11,949 nt of DNA. It comes from JBJKSO01 sp046703825 (GTDB taxonomy: Bacteria; Chloroflexota; Dormibacteria; Aeolococcales; Bog-877). Where the stretch lies: contig JBJKSO010000067.1 in NCBI GenBank assembly GCA_046703825.1, positions 1 through 11,949 of the forward strand, read 5' to 3'. The position numbers were made by a program, and so were the translations under genes. The notes below the pieces were generated by a model. That model saw only the letters and a list, made by a program, of their open reading frames with translations, made no database searches and was not told the origin of the DNA. Shown one piece after another: positions 1-6,864 of the stretch. Within the stretch, counting starts at the first letter, position 1; each line of letters starts with the position of its first letter.

Positions 1-34
1 CCCCCGCATCCCCCGCGGCTGACCGGCGACCAGC

Positions 35-544
35 TTGGCTGCGGGCGGCCCCCAGCGACGACCCGCCCTGATCGCCGTCTGCGGTCCCTCGCGACCCCGG
101 CCGCAGGACGTGCAGCGGGCTCGGCGGGTGGGCGAGCTGTTGGCCCAAGCCGGGGCGGTGCTGCTCTGCGGCGGCCTCCAGGGCGCGATGGAGGCCGCCG
201 CCGAGGGCGCCAGCCGAGCCGGGGGGCTCACGGTCGGGTTTCTGCCCGGGGACGATCCCAGCAGCGCCTCGCCCTGGATCCGGGTCCCGGTGGCCACCGG
301 CCTGGGCGAGGGCCGCAACCTGCTGCTGGTGCGCGCCGCCGCCGCCGTCATCGCCGTCGGCGGTTCGCTGGGAACCTTGTCCGAGATCGCGCTGGCGCTC
401 CGCTTGGGGCGCCCGGTGGCGGGCCTCGACACCTGGAGCTTTAGCCCACCGGCGGGCGGGGCGACCGCGGAGCTGGGTCTGGTGCCATTCCAGGATGCGC
501 AGACCGCCGTCGCCTGGGCGCTGGCCCAGGCCAGAGTGGAATAG
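35..544 (+). CDS. TIGR00725/LOG-like nucleotide-binding protein
   Basis: A 169-residue protein with a single Rossmann-like domain of the LOG / lysine-decarboxylase-like superfamily. Visible marks are a beta strand ending in AVCGPS (residues 14-19), the glycine-rich turn GGLQGAMEA (46-54), a GEGRN segment (91-95), and GGSLGTLSE (109-117), which corresponds to the PGGxGTxxE signature of LOG phosphoribohydrolases. The length fits the TIGR00725 subgroup, whose members are annotated as putative nucleotide-binding proteins without a settled reaction, so cytokinin-type phosphoribohydrolase activity should not be assumed. An in-frame TGA at 20-22 limits the N-terminus; TTG at 35 is the first usual start after it, with no convincing Shine-Dalgarno sequence. 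It faces the HD-domain gene, with only 11 bases between the two stop codons. The family call is firm; the function is open. Confidence 0.82.
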   Translation: MAAGGPQRRPALIAVCGPSRPRPQDVQRARRVGELLAQAGAVLLCGGLQGAMEAAAEGASRAGGLTVGFLPGDDPSSASPWIRVPVATGLGEGRNLLLVRAAAAVIAVGGSLGTLSEIALALRLGRPVAGLDTWSFSPPAGGATAELGLVPFQDAQTAVAWALAQARVE

Positions 545-558
545 CCCGGCGCGGGCTA
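542..558. terminator. Perfect hairpin between convergent genes, holding both stop codons
   Basis: Arms TAGCCCG (542-548) and CGGGCTA (552-558) are perfectly complementary around the loop GCG. The left arm starts with the TAG stop of the upstream plus-strand gene. The right arm ends with the TAG stop (read on the minus strand) of the HD-domain gene. A seven-pair GC-rich stem between convergent genes suits a bidirectional transcription end, but neither strand has a run of T after it, so it is not a classical intrinsic terminator. Confidence 0.5.
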
Positions 559-1974
559 CTCCTGGAACTCCTCCGACTCGATCCCGGGGACGGCGGCGCG
601 GATCACCGAGCGGATGGCGGCCCCCGCCGCTTCGGAATCGGTGTAAACCCGAAGCCAGACCGTGCGGGCCGGCAGCAGCCGCCGGAGCAGCACCCGGGCC
701 GCCTCCTCCTCCACCAGTCCCGTCATCGGGTCGTAGAGGGCCAGCGGCTCGTGGTCGGCGGCCGGGTTCTCGGGTCGGGGCGCCGTGCTCGCCAGGTCCA
801 CCACCAGCCCCACGTCGCGCAGATGGCGGGGCAGCCGCTCACGGATCTCCTGCTCGGTGGCCTCCGCACTCAGCCCGAGCCCGGAGTCGGACTCTGCGAG
901 TTCTCGGTAGGCCTCGAAGGCGAGCCTCAAGGGAAGGTTGCGGGTCGTCACCGCAGCCCACCGACGACCGAGCTCGCGCTCCCCGCCGTCCCGGGGAGAG
1001 CGCTGCAACCGATCCACCTCGGAGAGCAGCGACCAGTCGGTGACCAGCAGGTACTCGTCCAGGTGGTCCAGGGGGTTGCCGGGTGGCAGCAGGAGCGCGC
1101 AGGTTTTGGCAAAGATGGGACGCAGGTGGAGGTCGATGCGCCTCACCGTGCGGTGGAAGTAGACGTGGTTGTACATGTACAGCCGCGTGGAAAGGAACAT
1201 CTCCATGGCCGGCGCGCCGTGCTTGTGCAGCACCAGGCGCCCGTCCTTGATGAACGTGTAGTGCTGGAGCCGGGCGAGGTCCACCGGTCCGACCGCGACG
1301 CCGCACATGTAGGCGTCGCGGGGAACGTAGTCCATGTTGTCGGTGGACACCGGTCCGCAGAGTACCGGCTTGAGCGCGCGCAGCCACGGCGGGGGCGTGT
1401 ATCCCTCGAGTTCGGCGGGAGCCATCACCCAGGCCACCCAGCGGGGGTCGATCGACTCGCCGGGTTCGAAATCGCCCCAGGGGCTGCGGCGGAGCGAGCC
1501 GATCAGGTCGGCGAGCGCGCCCAGCACCAGCCGCCGTCCCACCACCTCGTGGTCGGCGCCGTACTGAGCCAGCACCTCGTTGTCGAAGAAGTGCCCGAAC
1601 GGGCCATGGCCCACGTCGTGGAGCAGGCCGGCCACCCGCAGCGTCTCCACCACCAAAGGGCGGCTCGGGGTGTCGGCGCAGCTGCCGCTGAGGCTTGGAT
1701 AGAGGTGGTCGGCGAAGCGTCCGGAGAGGTGCATGGCGCCCACCGCGTGCTGGAAGCGCGAGTGCTCTGCCGTGTGGAAGACCCACCAGGCGGACTGGAG
1801 CTGGTGGATGCGCCGCTGGCGCTGCAACCAGGGATGGTCCAGCAGCGCCTGCTCCGAGCTGGCTCCGTCCGGCAACTGCTTGGTGATGGAGCAGTAGCCG
1901 TACATCGGATCCGCCAGCAGGTTGACGGACTCGAAGACCGCCTCGGCCGCGCCCGCCCCCGCCCGGCGATCCAC
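556..1974 (-). CDS. HD-domain phosphohydrolase, SAMHD1/COG1078-like (putative dNTP triphosphohydrolase)
   Basis: A 472-residue protein of the HD superfamily COG1078 group, to which SAMHD1 belongs. The N-terminus shows the family opening DPMYGYCSI (22-30, usually DPIHGYI) and LQRQRRIHQLQ (50-60). The metal ligands expected from SAMHD1 are all present: H76 in SRFQH, H119 and D120 in LLHDVGHGPFGHFFD, and D212 in DNMDYVPRD, followed by Y216 and D220 at the positions of SAMHD1 Y315 and D319. The likely reaction is hydrolysis of dNTPs to deoxynucleosides and triphosphate; the substrate is inferred. The residues after about 330 are not recognised beyond the family. The open frame runs much further upstream, but that part is a shadow of the permease. 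GTG at 1974 lies 5 bases after the permease TAA stop and just ahead of the conserved domain, so it was chosen. No strong Shine-Dalgarno site is seen; translation may be coupled to the permease. Confidence 0.87.
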   Translation of the reverse strand: MDRRAGAGAAEAVFESVNLLADPMYGYCSITKQLPDGASSEQALLDHPWLQRQRRIHQLQSAWWVFHTAEHSRFQHAVGAMHLSGRFADHLYPSLSGSCADTPSRPLVVETLRVAGLLHDVGHGPFGHFFDNEVLAQYGADHEVVGRRLVLGALADLIGSLRRSPWGDFEPGESIDPRWVAWVMAPAELEGYTPPPWLRALKPVLCGPVSTDNMDYVPRDAYMCGVAVGPVDLARLQHYTFIKDGRLVLHKHGAPAMEMFLSTRLYMYNHVYFHRTVRRIDLHLRPIFAKTCALLLPPGNPLDHLDEYLLVTDWSLLSEVDRLQRSPRDGGERELGRRWAAVTTRNLPLRLAFEAYRELAESDSGLGLSAEATEQEIRERLPRHLRDVGLVVDLASTAPRPENPAADHEPLALYDPMTGLVEEEAARVLLRRLLPARTVWLRVYTDSEAAGAAIRSVIRAAVPGIESEEFQE

Positions 1975-1979
1975 GGCGG

Positions 1980-2840
1980 TTACTCGGCCCGCGAGAAGCG
2001 GCGGATGGCGGTGGCCAGCATGAGCACGGCGGCGGCCGCCACCAGGGTCAACTCCAACCAGACCGGCAGGGTGAACCCTCCCCAGGTGACGCTCGGATCC
2101 AGGGTCGCACGCAGCGGCGCCGGCATGCTCAGATAGCTGAACACGGTCTTGCGCAGCGGGTTGACCGCGTAGGAGAGGGGATCGACGTTGCTGAGCACCG
2201 CCAGCCAGAGCGGGAGCTTGCTGGTGGGGAAGATGGCGCCTGAGAGAAAGAACATGGGCAAAACGAAGAACTGGGTCACCACCTGGAAGGACTCGACCTG
2301 GGAGAGCCGGGCCGCCAGCATCACCCCGAAGGCGGTCAGCGCGAAGGCGGCCAGCGCCATCTCCGCCAGCAGCGTCACCAGCATCACCGGGTTGTACGGC
2401 ACCCCGACCAAGCCGGCGAGCAGCAGCATGATCGTGCCCTGGATGGTGGCCACCGTGGAGCCGCCCAGACACTTGCCCAAAACCAGGGTCCAGCGGTGCA
2501 CCGGCGCCACCAGCATCTCGCGGAGAAAGCCGAACTCGCGATCCCAGACGATGGAAATGGCGGAGAAGATGGAGGTGAAGAGCACGGTCATCGCCAGCAC
2601 GCCGGGGAACATGAAGGTGCGAAAGTCGAACCCGCTCGCCGAGGCGTTGACGATCGTGGACAGGCCGGTGCCCAGGATGAACAGGAAGAGGACCGGCTGC
2701 ACCAGCGACGTGACGATGCGCATGCGGTTGCGCGAGAAGCGGATCAGTTCGCGCTTCCACACCACCCAGACCGCGCGCAGGTCGTCGGTGGTGCGCCCGC
2801 CTGCGATCCGGACCTGGGCGACCTCGACGCCGGCTGCCAA
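1980..2840 (-). CDS. ABC-2 type transporter permease, DrrB-like
   Basis: A 286-residue integral membrane protein of the ABC-2 permease family, the membrane partner of the ATPase just upstream. About six hydrophobic segments are visible, near residues 42-64, 79-98, 128-148, 152-175, 187-204 and 260-279. Family marks are WDREFGFLREMLVAPVHR (about 98-115) and the C-terminal FPTSKLPLWL with DPLSYAVNPLR, typical of daunorubicin-resistance (DrrB) type permeases that export drugs, lipids or other hydrophobic compounds. The substrate cannot be told. The start is TTG at 2840, directly after the ATPase stop at 2841-2843; a strong AGGAGG at 2847-2852 sits six bases upstream of it and settles the choice. 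The stop is TAA at 1980-1982, five bases before the HD gene start. Confidence 0.92.
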   Translation of the reverse strand: MAAGVEVAQVRIAGGRTTDDLRAVWVVWKRELIRFSRNRMRIVTSLVQPVLFLFILGTGLSTIVNASASGFDFRTFMFPGVLAMTVLFTSIFSAISIVWDREFGFLREMLVAPVHRWTLVLGKCLGGSTVATIQGTIMLLLAGLVGVPYNPVMLVTLLAEMALAAFALTAFGVMLAARLSQVESFQVVTQFFVLPMFFLSGAIFPTSKLPLWLAVLSNVDPLSYAVNPLRKTVFSYLSMPAPLRATLDPSVTWGGFTLPVWLELTLVAAAAVLMLATAIRRFSRAE

Positions 2841-3863
2841 TCAGCGCCTCCTGGCCCGCATCCAGGGGTTGACGCGCATCCGCTCCGACCCGGTCGCCTC
2901 GGCGTCGCGGATCGTGCGTCCGGTGTAGGTCATGAAGACGTCGTCCAGGGTGGGGCGGGCGACCCGGACCGAGCGGATGGGCACGCCCAGGCCAGCGAAC
3001 AGGCGCGGGACGAACTCCTCGCCCTTGGCGACGTGGAAGGCGACCGCTCCCTCGCTGAGCCGCGCCTCGATCCCGAAGCGCTCCACCAGCTGGCCGATGG
3101 CACGCGCGTTGTCCTCGGTCTGCAGCTCGACCCGGTCCTGGCCTACGGAGGCCTTGAGAGCCTCCGGCGTATCCACCGCCACCAGCTTGCCGTGATCCAT
3201 GATCGCGATCCGGTGGCAGTACTCCGCCTCGTCCATGTAGTGGGTGGTGAGGAAGATGGTGATGCCCTCACGGCGCCGCAGCTCGGTGATGTAGCTCCAG
3301 ATCTGCGACCGCGTCTGCGGGTCCAGGCCCACCGTGGGCTCGTCCAAAAAGAGCACCCGGGGCGAGTGCAGCAGGCCACGGGCGATTTCCAGGCGCCGCT
3401 TCATGCCCCCTGAGAAGGTGAGCACCTGGCTGTCCCGGCGCTCCCAGAGCCCGACAATTTCCATCATCTGATGCAGGCGGCGGGGAACCAGCTCGCTGGG
3501 AAGCCCGTAGAGCTCGGCATGAAACTGCAGGTTCTCCTGGGCGGTGAGGTAGTCGTCCAGGGTCGTGTCCTGGAAGACCAGCCCGATCCGCTGCCGCACC
3601 CTGGCCTGGTCGCGGACGACGTCGTAGCCGGCGACGCTGGCGCTGCCCGCCGTCGGCATGACCAGAGTCGTCAGCATCGAGATAGTGGTCGACTTCCCGG
3701 CACCGTTGGGGCCGAGGAAACCGAAGGTCTCTCCGGCGGCGACTGCGAAGCTGACCCCGCGGACCGCCTCCACCTCGCCGTAGTTCTTGCGCAGGTCCTG
3801 GGCCAAAACTGCCGGCGAGTCGGTGGCGGCGCGCACCGCCGGCGACACGGTAGAGGTCGTCAT
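2841..3863 (-). CDS. ABC transporter ATP-binding protein, DrrA-like
   Basis: A 340-residue ABC ATPase that drives the adjacent permease at the cytoplasmic face of the membrane. In order: Walker A GPNGAGKST (51-59), Q-loop Q98 in LVFQD, signature SGGMKRR (151-157), Walker B VLFLDEP (170-176) with catalytic E175, D-loop GLDP (179-182) and H-loop H208 in TTHYMDEAE. The C-terminal extension with PTLDDVFMTYTGR (304-316) is typical of DrrA-type subunits of ABC-2 exporters. ATG at 3863 gives the usual length; the frame continues upstream as a shadow of the peptidase gene. No Shine-Dalgarno site precedes this ATG, but TAATCT (3871-3876, read on the minus strand) ends seven bases before it, as expected for a leaderless mRNA. 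Only 47 bases separate it from the peptidase stop. Confidence 0.93.
   Translation of the reverse strand: MTTSTVSPAVRAATDSPAVLAQDLRKNYGEVEAVRGVSFAVAAGETFGFLGPNGAGKSTTISMLTTLVMPTAGSASVAGYDVVRDQARVRQRIGLVFQDTTLDDYLTAQENLQFHAELYGLPSELVPRRLHQMMEIVGLWERRDSQVLTFSGGMKRRLEIARGLLHSPRVLFLDEPTVGLDPQTRSQIWSYITELRRREGITIFLTTHYMDEAEYCHRIAIMDHGKLVAVDTPEALKASVGQDRVELQTEDNARAIGQLVERFGIEARLSEGAVAFHVAKGEEFVPRLFAGLGVPIRSVRVARPTLDDVFMTYTGRTIRDAEATGSERMRVNPWMRARRR
2847..2852 (-). promoter_or_regulatory. Shine-Dalgarno site for the permease TTG start
   Basis: AGGAGG on the minus strand, inside the last codons of the ATPase gene and six bases before TTG at 2840. It fixes the unusual TTG start and indicates translational coupling between ATPase and permease. 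Confidence 0.8.
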
Positions 3864-3870
3864 CTGGCCC

Positions 3871-3876
3871 AGATTA
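3871..3876 (-). promoter_or_regulatory. Candidate -10 element of a leaderless promoter for the ABC operon
   Basis: TAATCT on the minus strand fits the TAnnnT pattern of -10 elements in GC-rich bacteria. The seven-base spacer GGGCCAG places the expected transcription start at or next to the A of the ATPase ATG (3863). No good -35 element is seen; the position where it would lie is in the hairpin at 3892-3908. Inference only. Confidence 0.4.
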
Positions 3877-3891
3877 GCCACTCGGCCAGAG

Positions 3892-3908
3892 GCGGGGATG
3901 GTCCCCGC
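3892..3908 (-). terminator. Perfect hairpin just after the S53 peptidase stop
   Basis: Arms GCGGGGA (3892-3898) and TCCCCGC (3902-3908) pair perfectly around a three-base loop. On the minus strand it begins two bases after the peptidase TAG stop (3911-3913). No T run follows, so it may be a weak terminator, an attenuator or an mRNA 3-prime end stabiliser between the peptidase unit and the ABC operon. Confidence 0.4.
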
Positions 3909-3910
3909 AG

Positions 3911-5434
3911 CTATCCGTGCAGAGCGTCCAGGAGCTCTGTCCCCTTGGGACTCCCCCAACCGGTGCACGCGTCCCAGCCCGCTCGCGCCTGGTAGCCGCC
4001 GTTGCTGCCCTGGGTCACGTCCCTTGTCACTCCCCGCTCCGCCAGCGCCTGGTAGAGGGGTGGGTTGAGGTAGCCCACGCTGCGGCCCAGGGCCTGGCCC
4101 AAGCGCACCAGCAGGGCCGCCCACAGCGGGGCGACCGCGCTGGTGCCGCCGTAGACGGCGTCCTGCCCGTCCACCAGCACCTGGTAGCCGCTCTGCGGAT
4201 CGGCGTCCCCGGCGACGTCGGGGACGCCCCGTCCGGGGAGGTGCCCCGGGTTCACCGAGGGCGGTACATTCGCCCGCGCCTGCCAGTCGGGCAGCGGGAA
4301 CGAGGCACTGATCCCGCCGCCGGTAGCCCCTCCCCGGGCAAGGTCGTTCCAGACCGTCTCGGCGGCGATCGCCTCGCCGGCGGCGATGAGGCGGGTCCCA
4401 CCGCAGGCCAGGGCGTGGGGGCTCGAGGCCGGGAAGTCGACGTGGGCCAACCCGTCCTCTACCCCGTCGCTGGAGCCCTCATCTCCGGCGGCGACGCAGA
4501 CGGTGATGCCGGCCAGGGCCGCGTCCTGCAGGGCGTGATCCATGGCGGTGATGGTGGAGCCAGGCCAGGAGGTCTCGGGGCCGCCCCAGGAGATCGAGAT
4601 GACAGTTGGCCGGTTGGTCGTGTCGCGGGTTGCCGCCTGGATGGCTCCGAGGAAGCCCAGGTCGGTGTTGGGTGCGAAGTAGACAGCGAGCCGCACGCCC
4701 GGCGCCGCCGCCCCGGCCACCTCGATGTCGAGCATCACCTCGCCGTCCGGACCCGAGGGGTCGCCGGTTGGCGAGTTGGCGCCGCCCTCAACGCCAACCG
4801 CGACCAGCTCCGGCGCCGCGATCCCAACCTTGGCGAAGAAGTTGGTCACGTCCTGCTGCTGGTAGCCGCCGCCCAGCTCGATCAGGCCGATGCACTCACC
4901 TTTCCCGCTGGTCCCGTCCGGGTACGAGTACAGCATCGGCACCTGTGGGACCGCGAAGCCGGCGGGCGCGGCCTGCGCCATTCGCGTCGCCTCCCCGGCG
5001 GCGGTGAAGACCCGGAAGTGGGGCCTCGCCCTAGGGGTGGTGTCCAGCCCGAGGACCGCCACCACCGCCGGCCGGAGCTCCTGGGGCACCTCGAGCGCGG
5101 TGCTCGGCTCCACCCAGCAGGCCCCCTGCCGGCTGCGCCGCCTCAGCCCCACCGCGAATGCGCGCTGCACTTGCTGCGCGGTCCCGGAGAGCCGGATCAG
5201 CCTCCGGCCCAGGTCCACCTGCGCCACATCGAGTTTCTGGGCCTCCGCCCACCCGCGCACCAGTTCCAGGTCGGCGGCATCGGCCCCCCGAATCTCGGAC
5301 AGCGCCTCCCGCTCGACCCGATCAACGGCCGAGAAGTCCGGCAGCGGTGCGCCCGGGCGCGGCCGCAGCACCAGGGTGGCGGTCATCGCCTCATCCGGCT
5401 CCAGGGCGCCGGTCTCTGCATCGGTCGAAGACAT
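3911..5434 (-). CDS. Sedolisin family (S53) serine-carboxyl peptidase, kumamolisin-like, with pro-domain
   Basis: A 507-residue proenzyme of MEROPS family S53, close in layout to kumamolisin. Residues about 1-150 form the pro-kumamolisin activation domain and about 160-507 the subtilisin-like catalytic domain. The active site is intact: E232 and D236 in GPDGEVMLDIEVAG, oxyanion-hole D318 in AAGDEGSSDG, and nucleophile S432 in YGGTSAVAPL. The C-terminal calcium site is indicated by D472 in RDVTQG and D488 in AGWDACTGWGSPKG. Such enzymes are usually secreted, self-processing acid endopeptidases. No hydrophobic signal peptide is seen at the N-terminus, so the export route is unclear. The ATG at 5434 is preceded by GGGAGGT four bases upstream, within the end of the acetyltransferase gene, which ends only two bases before it. 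The family is near certain; cellular location and substrate are not known. Confidence 0.95.
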   Translation of the reverse strand: MSSTDAETGALEPDEAMTATLVLRPRPGAPLPDFSAVDRVEREALSEIRGADAADLELVRGWAEAQKLDVAQVDLGRRLIRLSGTAQQVQRAFAVGLRRRSRQGACWVEPSTALEVPQELRPAVVAVLGLDTTPRARPHFRVFTAAGEATRMAQAAPAGFAVPQVPMLYSYPDGTSGKGECIGLIELGGGYQQQDVTNFFAKVGIAAPELVAVGVEGGANSPTGDPSGPDGEVMLDIEVAGAAAPGVRLAVYFAPNTDLGFLGAIQAATRDTTNRPTVISISWGGPETSWPGSTITAMDHALQDAALAGITVCVAAGDEGSSDGVEDGLAHVDFPASSPHALACGGTRLIAAGEAIAAETVWNDLARGGATGGGISASFPLPDWQARANVPPSVNPGHLPGRGVPDVAGDADPQSGYQVLVDGQDAVYGGTSAVAPLWAALLVRLGQALGRSVGYLNPPLYQALAERGVTRDVTQGSNGGYQARAGWDACTGWGSPKGTELLDALHG

Positions 5435-5436
5435 CG

Positions 5437-5964
5437 CTACCTCCCGGCCCGCCGCCCAGCCTGCTCTGGGGGCAGCGGCTCTACCTCAATTGCGAACTCC
5501 AACTCATCGGTGATCGGCTCGCCCGCCCATCCGGTCAGGGGGATGGTGGGTTTGAGCTGGCGAGCCTCCGCCATCGCTCCCCGGCGCCGCTCGCGCAGCC
5601 GCATCCCCATCTTTCGGTGGAGGCTGATGGCCGGGAGGTTGTCGTTGCTGGTGGTCAGCCAGACGGTCGAGCAGCCTGAGCGCTGCGCCAAGGCGAACGC
5701 AGCGCTCAGCAGTGCGGTGCCAATCCCCCGCTTGGCCTCCGTGGCGTCGAGCGTCATCACCTGCAGCGCGCCATCCGCGATCGCGTAGGTCAGCGCTCCG
5801 ACCGGTAGTCCTTGTCGCCGCGCCACCAGCGTGCTCAGGTCCGATGTGTCCTGCAGCGCGCCGCGGCTGACGCCGGTCGCGGTCCCCCACGATGCTCTGA
5901 TCAGCGCGTCGACGAAGCCCGCCTCGCCCGGCAGCGCACTGCCCACCTCGAACCCCCGAGCCAC
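5437..5964 (-). CDS. GNAT family N-acetyltransferase
   Basis: A 175-residue protein with the GNAT fold, expected to transfer an acyl group from acyl-CoA to an amine. Motif A is the strand LQVMTLDA (67-74) followed by the CoA pyrophosphate loop KRGIGTALL (78-86). The loop lacks the usual Q/R three residues before the first glycine (A77). Motif B is SNDNLPAISLHRKMGM (106-121), the common N..A...Y/H.K.GF pattern. The acceptor is unknown. Two bases separate its stop from the sedolisin ATG, and the sedolisin ribosome binding site lies in its last codons, so the two are surely co-translated; the peptidase or its peptide products are possible acceptors, but this is a guess from context. The start is GTG at 5964 without a clear Shine-Dalgarno site; a second in-frame GTG at 5946 is an alternative. 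Confidence 0.85.
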   Translation of the reverse strand: MARGFEVGSALPGEAGFVDALIRASWGTATGVSRGALQDTSDLSTLVARRQGLPVGALTYAIADGALQVMTLDATEAKRGIGTALLSAAFALAQRSGCSTVWLTTSNDNLPAISLHRKMGMRLRERRRGAMAEARQLKPTIPLTGWAGEPITDELEFAIEVEPLPPEQAGRRAGR

Positions 5965-5989
5965 CGAGGACTGAATTGCTATCCGGTGG

Positions 5990-6817
5990 TCACCGCTCGG
6001 CTGCCAAGTCGCGGGTTATCTGCAGCACCGCCACGAAGCTGCGGAACACCGACAGGTTGTCCCCCTCGATCGAGACCTCCAGCTCCCCGGTGGCCGTGAC
6101 CCCGCGCACCGCGGTCGCCAGCTGGGTGAGGTCGGCGTTGCGAAAGCGCACGTCGAGCACGGCCGGCTCCTCGAAGGCCGGAGGGCGCATCTGGTCCAGC
6201 CGCTGGACTGCCCGGCCCGCGGCTTCAGCGATGAGGCGGCGGGCCTCGAGCGGGTGCAGGTTGTCAGCTGCGAAACGTGTCGTCGATTGCTTCACCACCA
6301 CCCCTTCCATCCCTGGGAACAGCGCGTCGCACTGCTGGACGGTGTGCTGGTCGCCGCTGATCAGCGCCACCGGCACACCGAAGTGCTTGGCCACCAAGCC
6401 GTTGATGCCGCTCTCGCCGACTGGGCGCCCGTTGAGTCTCACCTGGGCAACTGCGGACGGGTTGTAGGTGTGCGACAGCGTCGACGGCGCCCCGTCGATC
6501 GAACCGTGGTAGCCGACGAAGAAGGCCGCGGAGAAGCTGGAATCCAGGCCCTCCATCATGTATAGCGGCTTGTGGCGCCCGGCGATGTAGTGCGCCTCCC
6601 CGTGTATCTCGTCGGGCTCGAGGTTGCGCATCCCGCCGTGGGAATCGTTGACCACGAAGGTGGCGCCGCTGGCGCTGGCCTGCACCCCGTCGATGGCGGC
6701 ATTGACCTCCGCCTGCAGCAGTCGGCAGCCCAGGTGGAACTCCGGCCCAGGTACCACCTGCTGCCAATCGACGATGCCGGCGACGCCCTCCATGTCGCAC
6801 GAGACGTAAATCCGCAT
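5990..6817 (-). CDS. M55 family D-aminopeptidase (DppA-like)
   Basis: A 275-residue zinc peptidase of MEROPS family M55, whose type member DppA of Bacillus subtilis releases D-amino acids from the N-terminus of short peptides. The zinc ligands seen in DppA are matched: D8 and E10 in SCDMEG, H60 in NDSHGG, H104 in VGYHG and E135 in VGESGING; H116 in LSHTYNP corresponds to the catalytic histidine. Length and start fit the family exactly. ATG at 6817 has GGGGGAG (6821-6827 on the minus strand) just upstream; the longer open frame before it is a shadow. It lies 47 bases downstream of the aldo/keto reductase and 25 bases upstream of the acetyltransferase. No dipeptide transporter genes follow, unlike in B. 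subtilis. Substrate preference (D-amino peptides or other small peptides) cannot be told from sequence. Confidence 0.92.
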   Translation of the reverse strand: MRIYVSCDMEGVAGIVDWQQVVPGPEFHLGCRLLQAEVNAAIDGVQASASGATFVVNDSHGGMRNLEPDEIHGEAHYIAGRHKPLYMMEGLDSSFSAAFFVGYHGSIDGAPSTLSHTYNPSAVAQVRLNGRPVGESGINGLVAKHFGVPVALISGDQHTVQQCDALFPGMEGVVVKQSTTRFAADNLHPLEARRLIAEAAGRAVQRLDQMRPPAFEEPAVLDVRFRNADLTQLATAVRGVTATGELEVSIEGDNLSVFRSFVAVLQITRDLAAER

Positions 6818-6864
6818 GCTCTCCCCCTGGTGACAGCCGACCTTGGTGGATTCTAGGCCCGGTG

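Noticed and set aside
751..2136. Plus-strand open frame of 461 codons opposite the HD and permease genes
   Set aside because: Antisense shadow: no recognisable motif, and the HD metal ligands on the other strand are intact.
1975..2760. Upstream extension of the HD-protein frame giving a 734-residue protein
   Set aside because: This part overlaps the permease gene in another frame on the same strand and translates to a His/Arg/Gly-rich sequence without domain features, while the permease frame has clear membrane segments and family motifs.
3864..4124. Upstream extension of the ABC ATPase frame (427 residues)
   Set aside because: It overlaps the end of the sedolisin gene, whose calcium-site residues lie there; the ATPase has its usual length from ATG 3863.
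3917..5788. Long plus-strand open frame (623 codons) opposite the sedolisin and acetyltransferase genes
   Set aside because: It is antisense to genes with complete catalytic motifs and reads as a low-complexity Arg/Gly/Pro/Ala-rich product, the usual shadow in GC-rich DNA.
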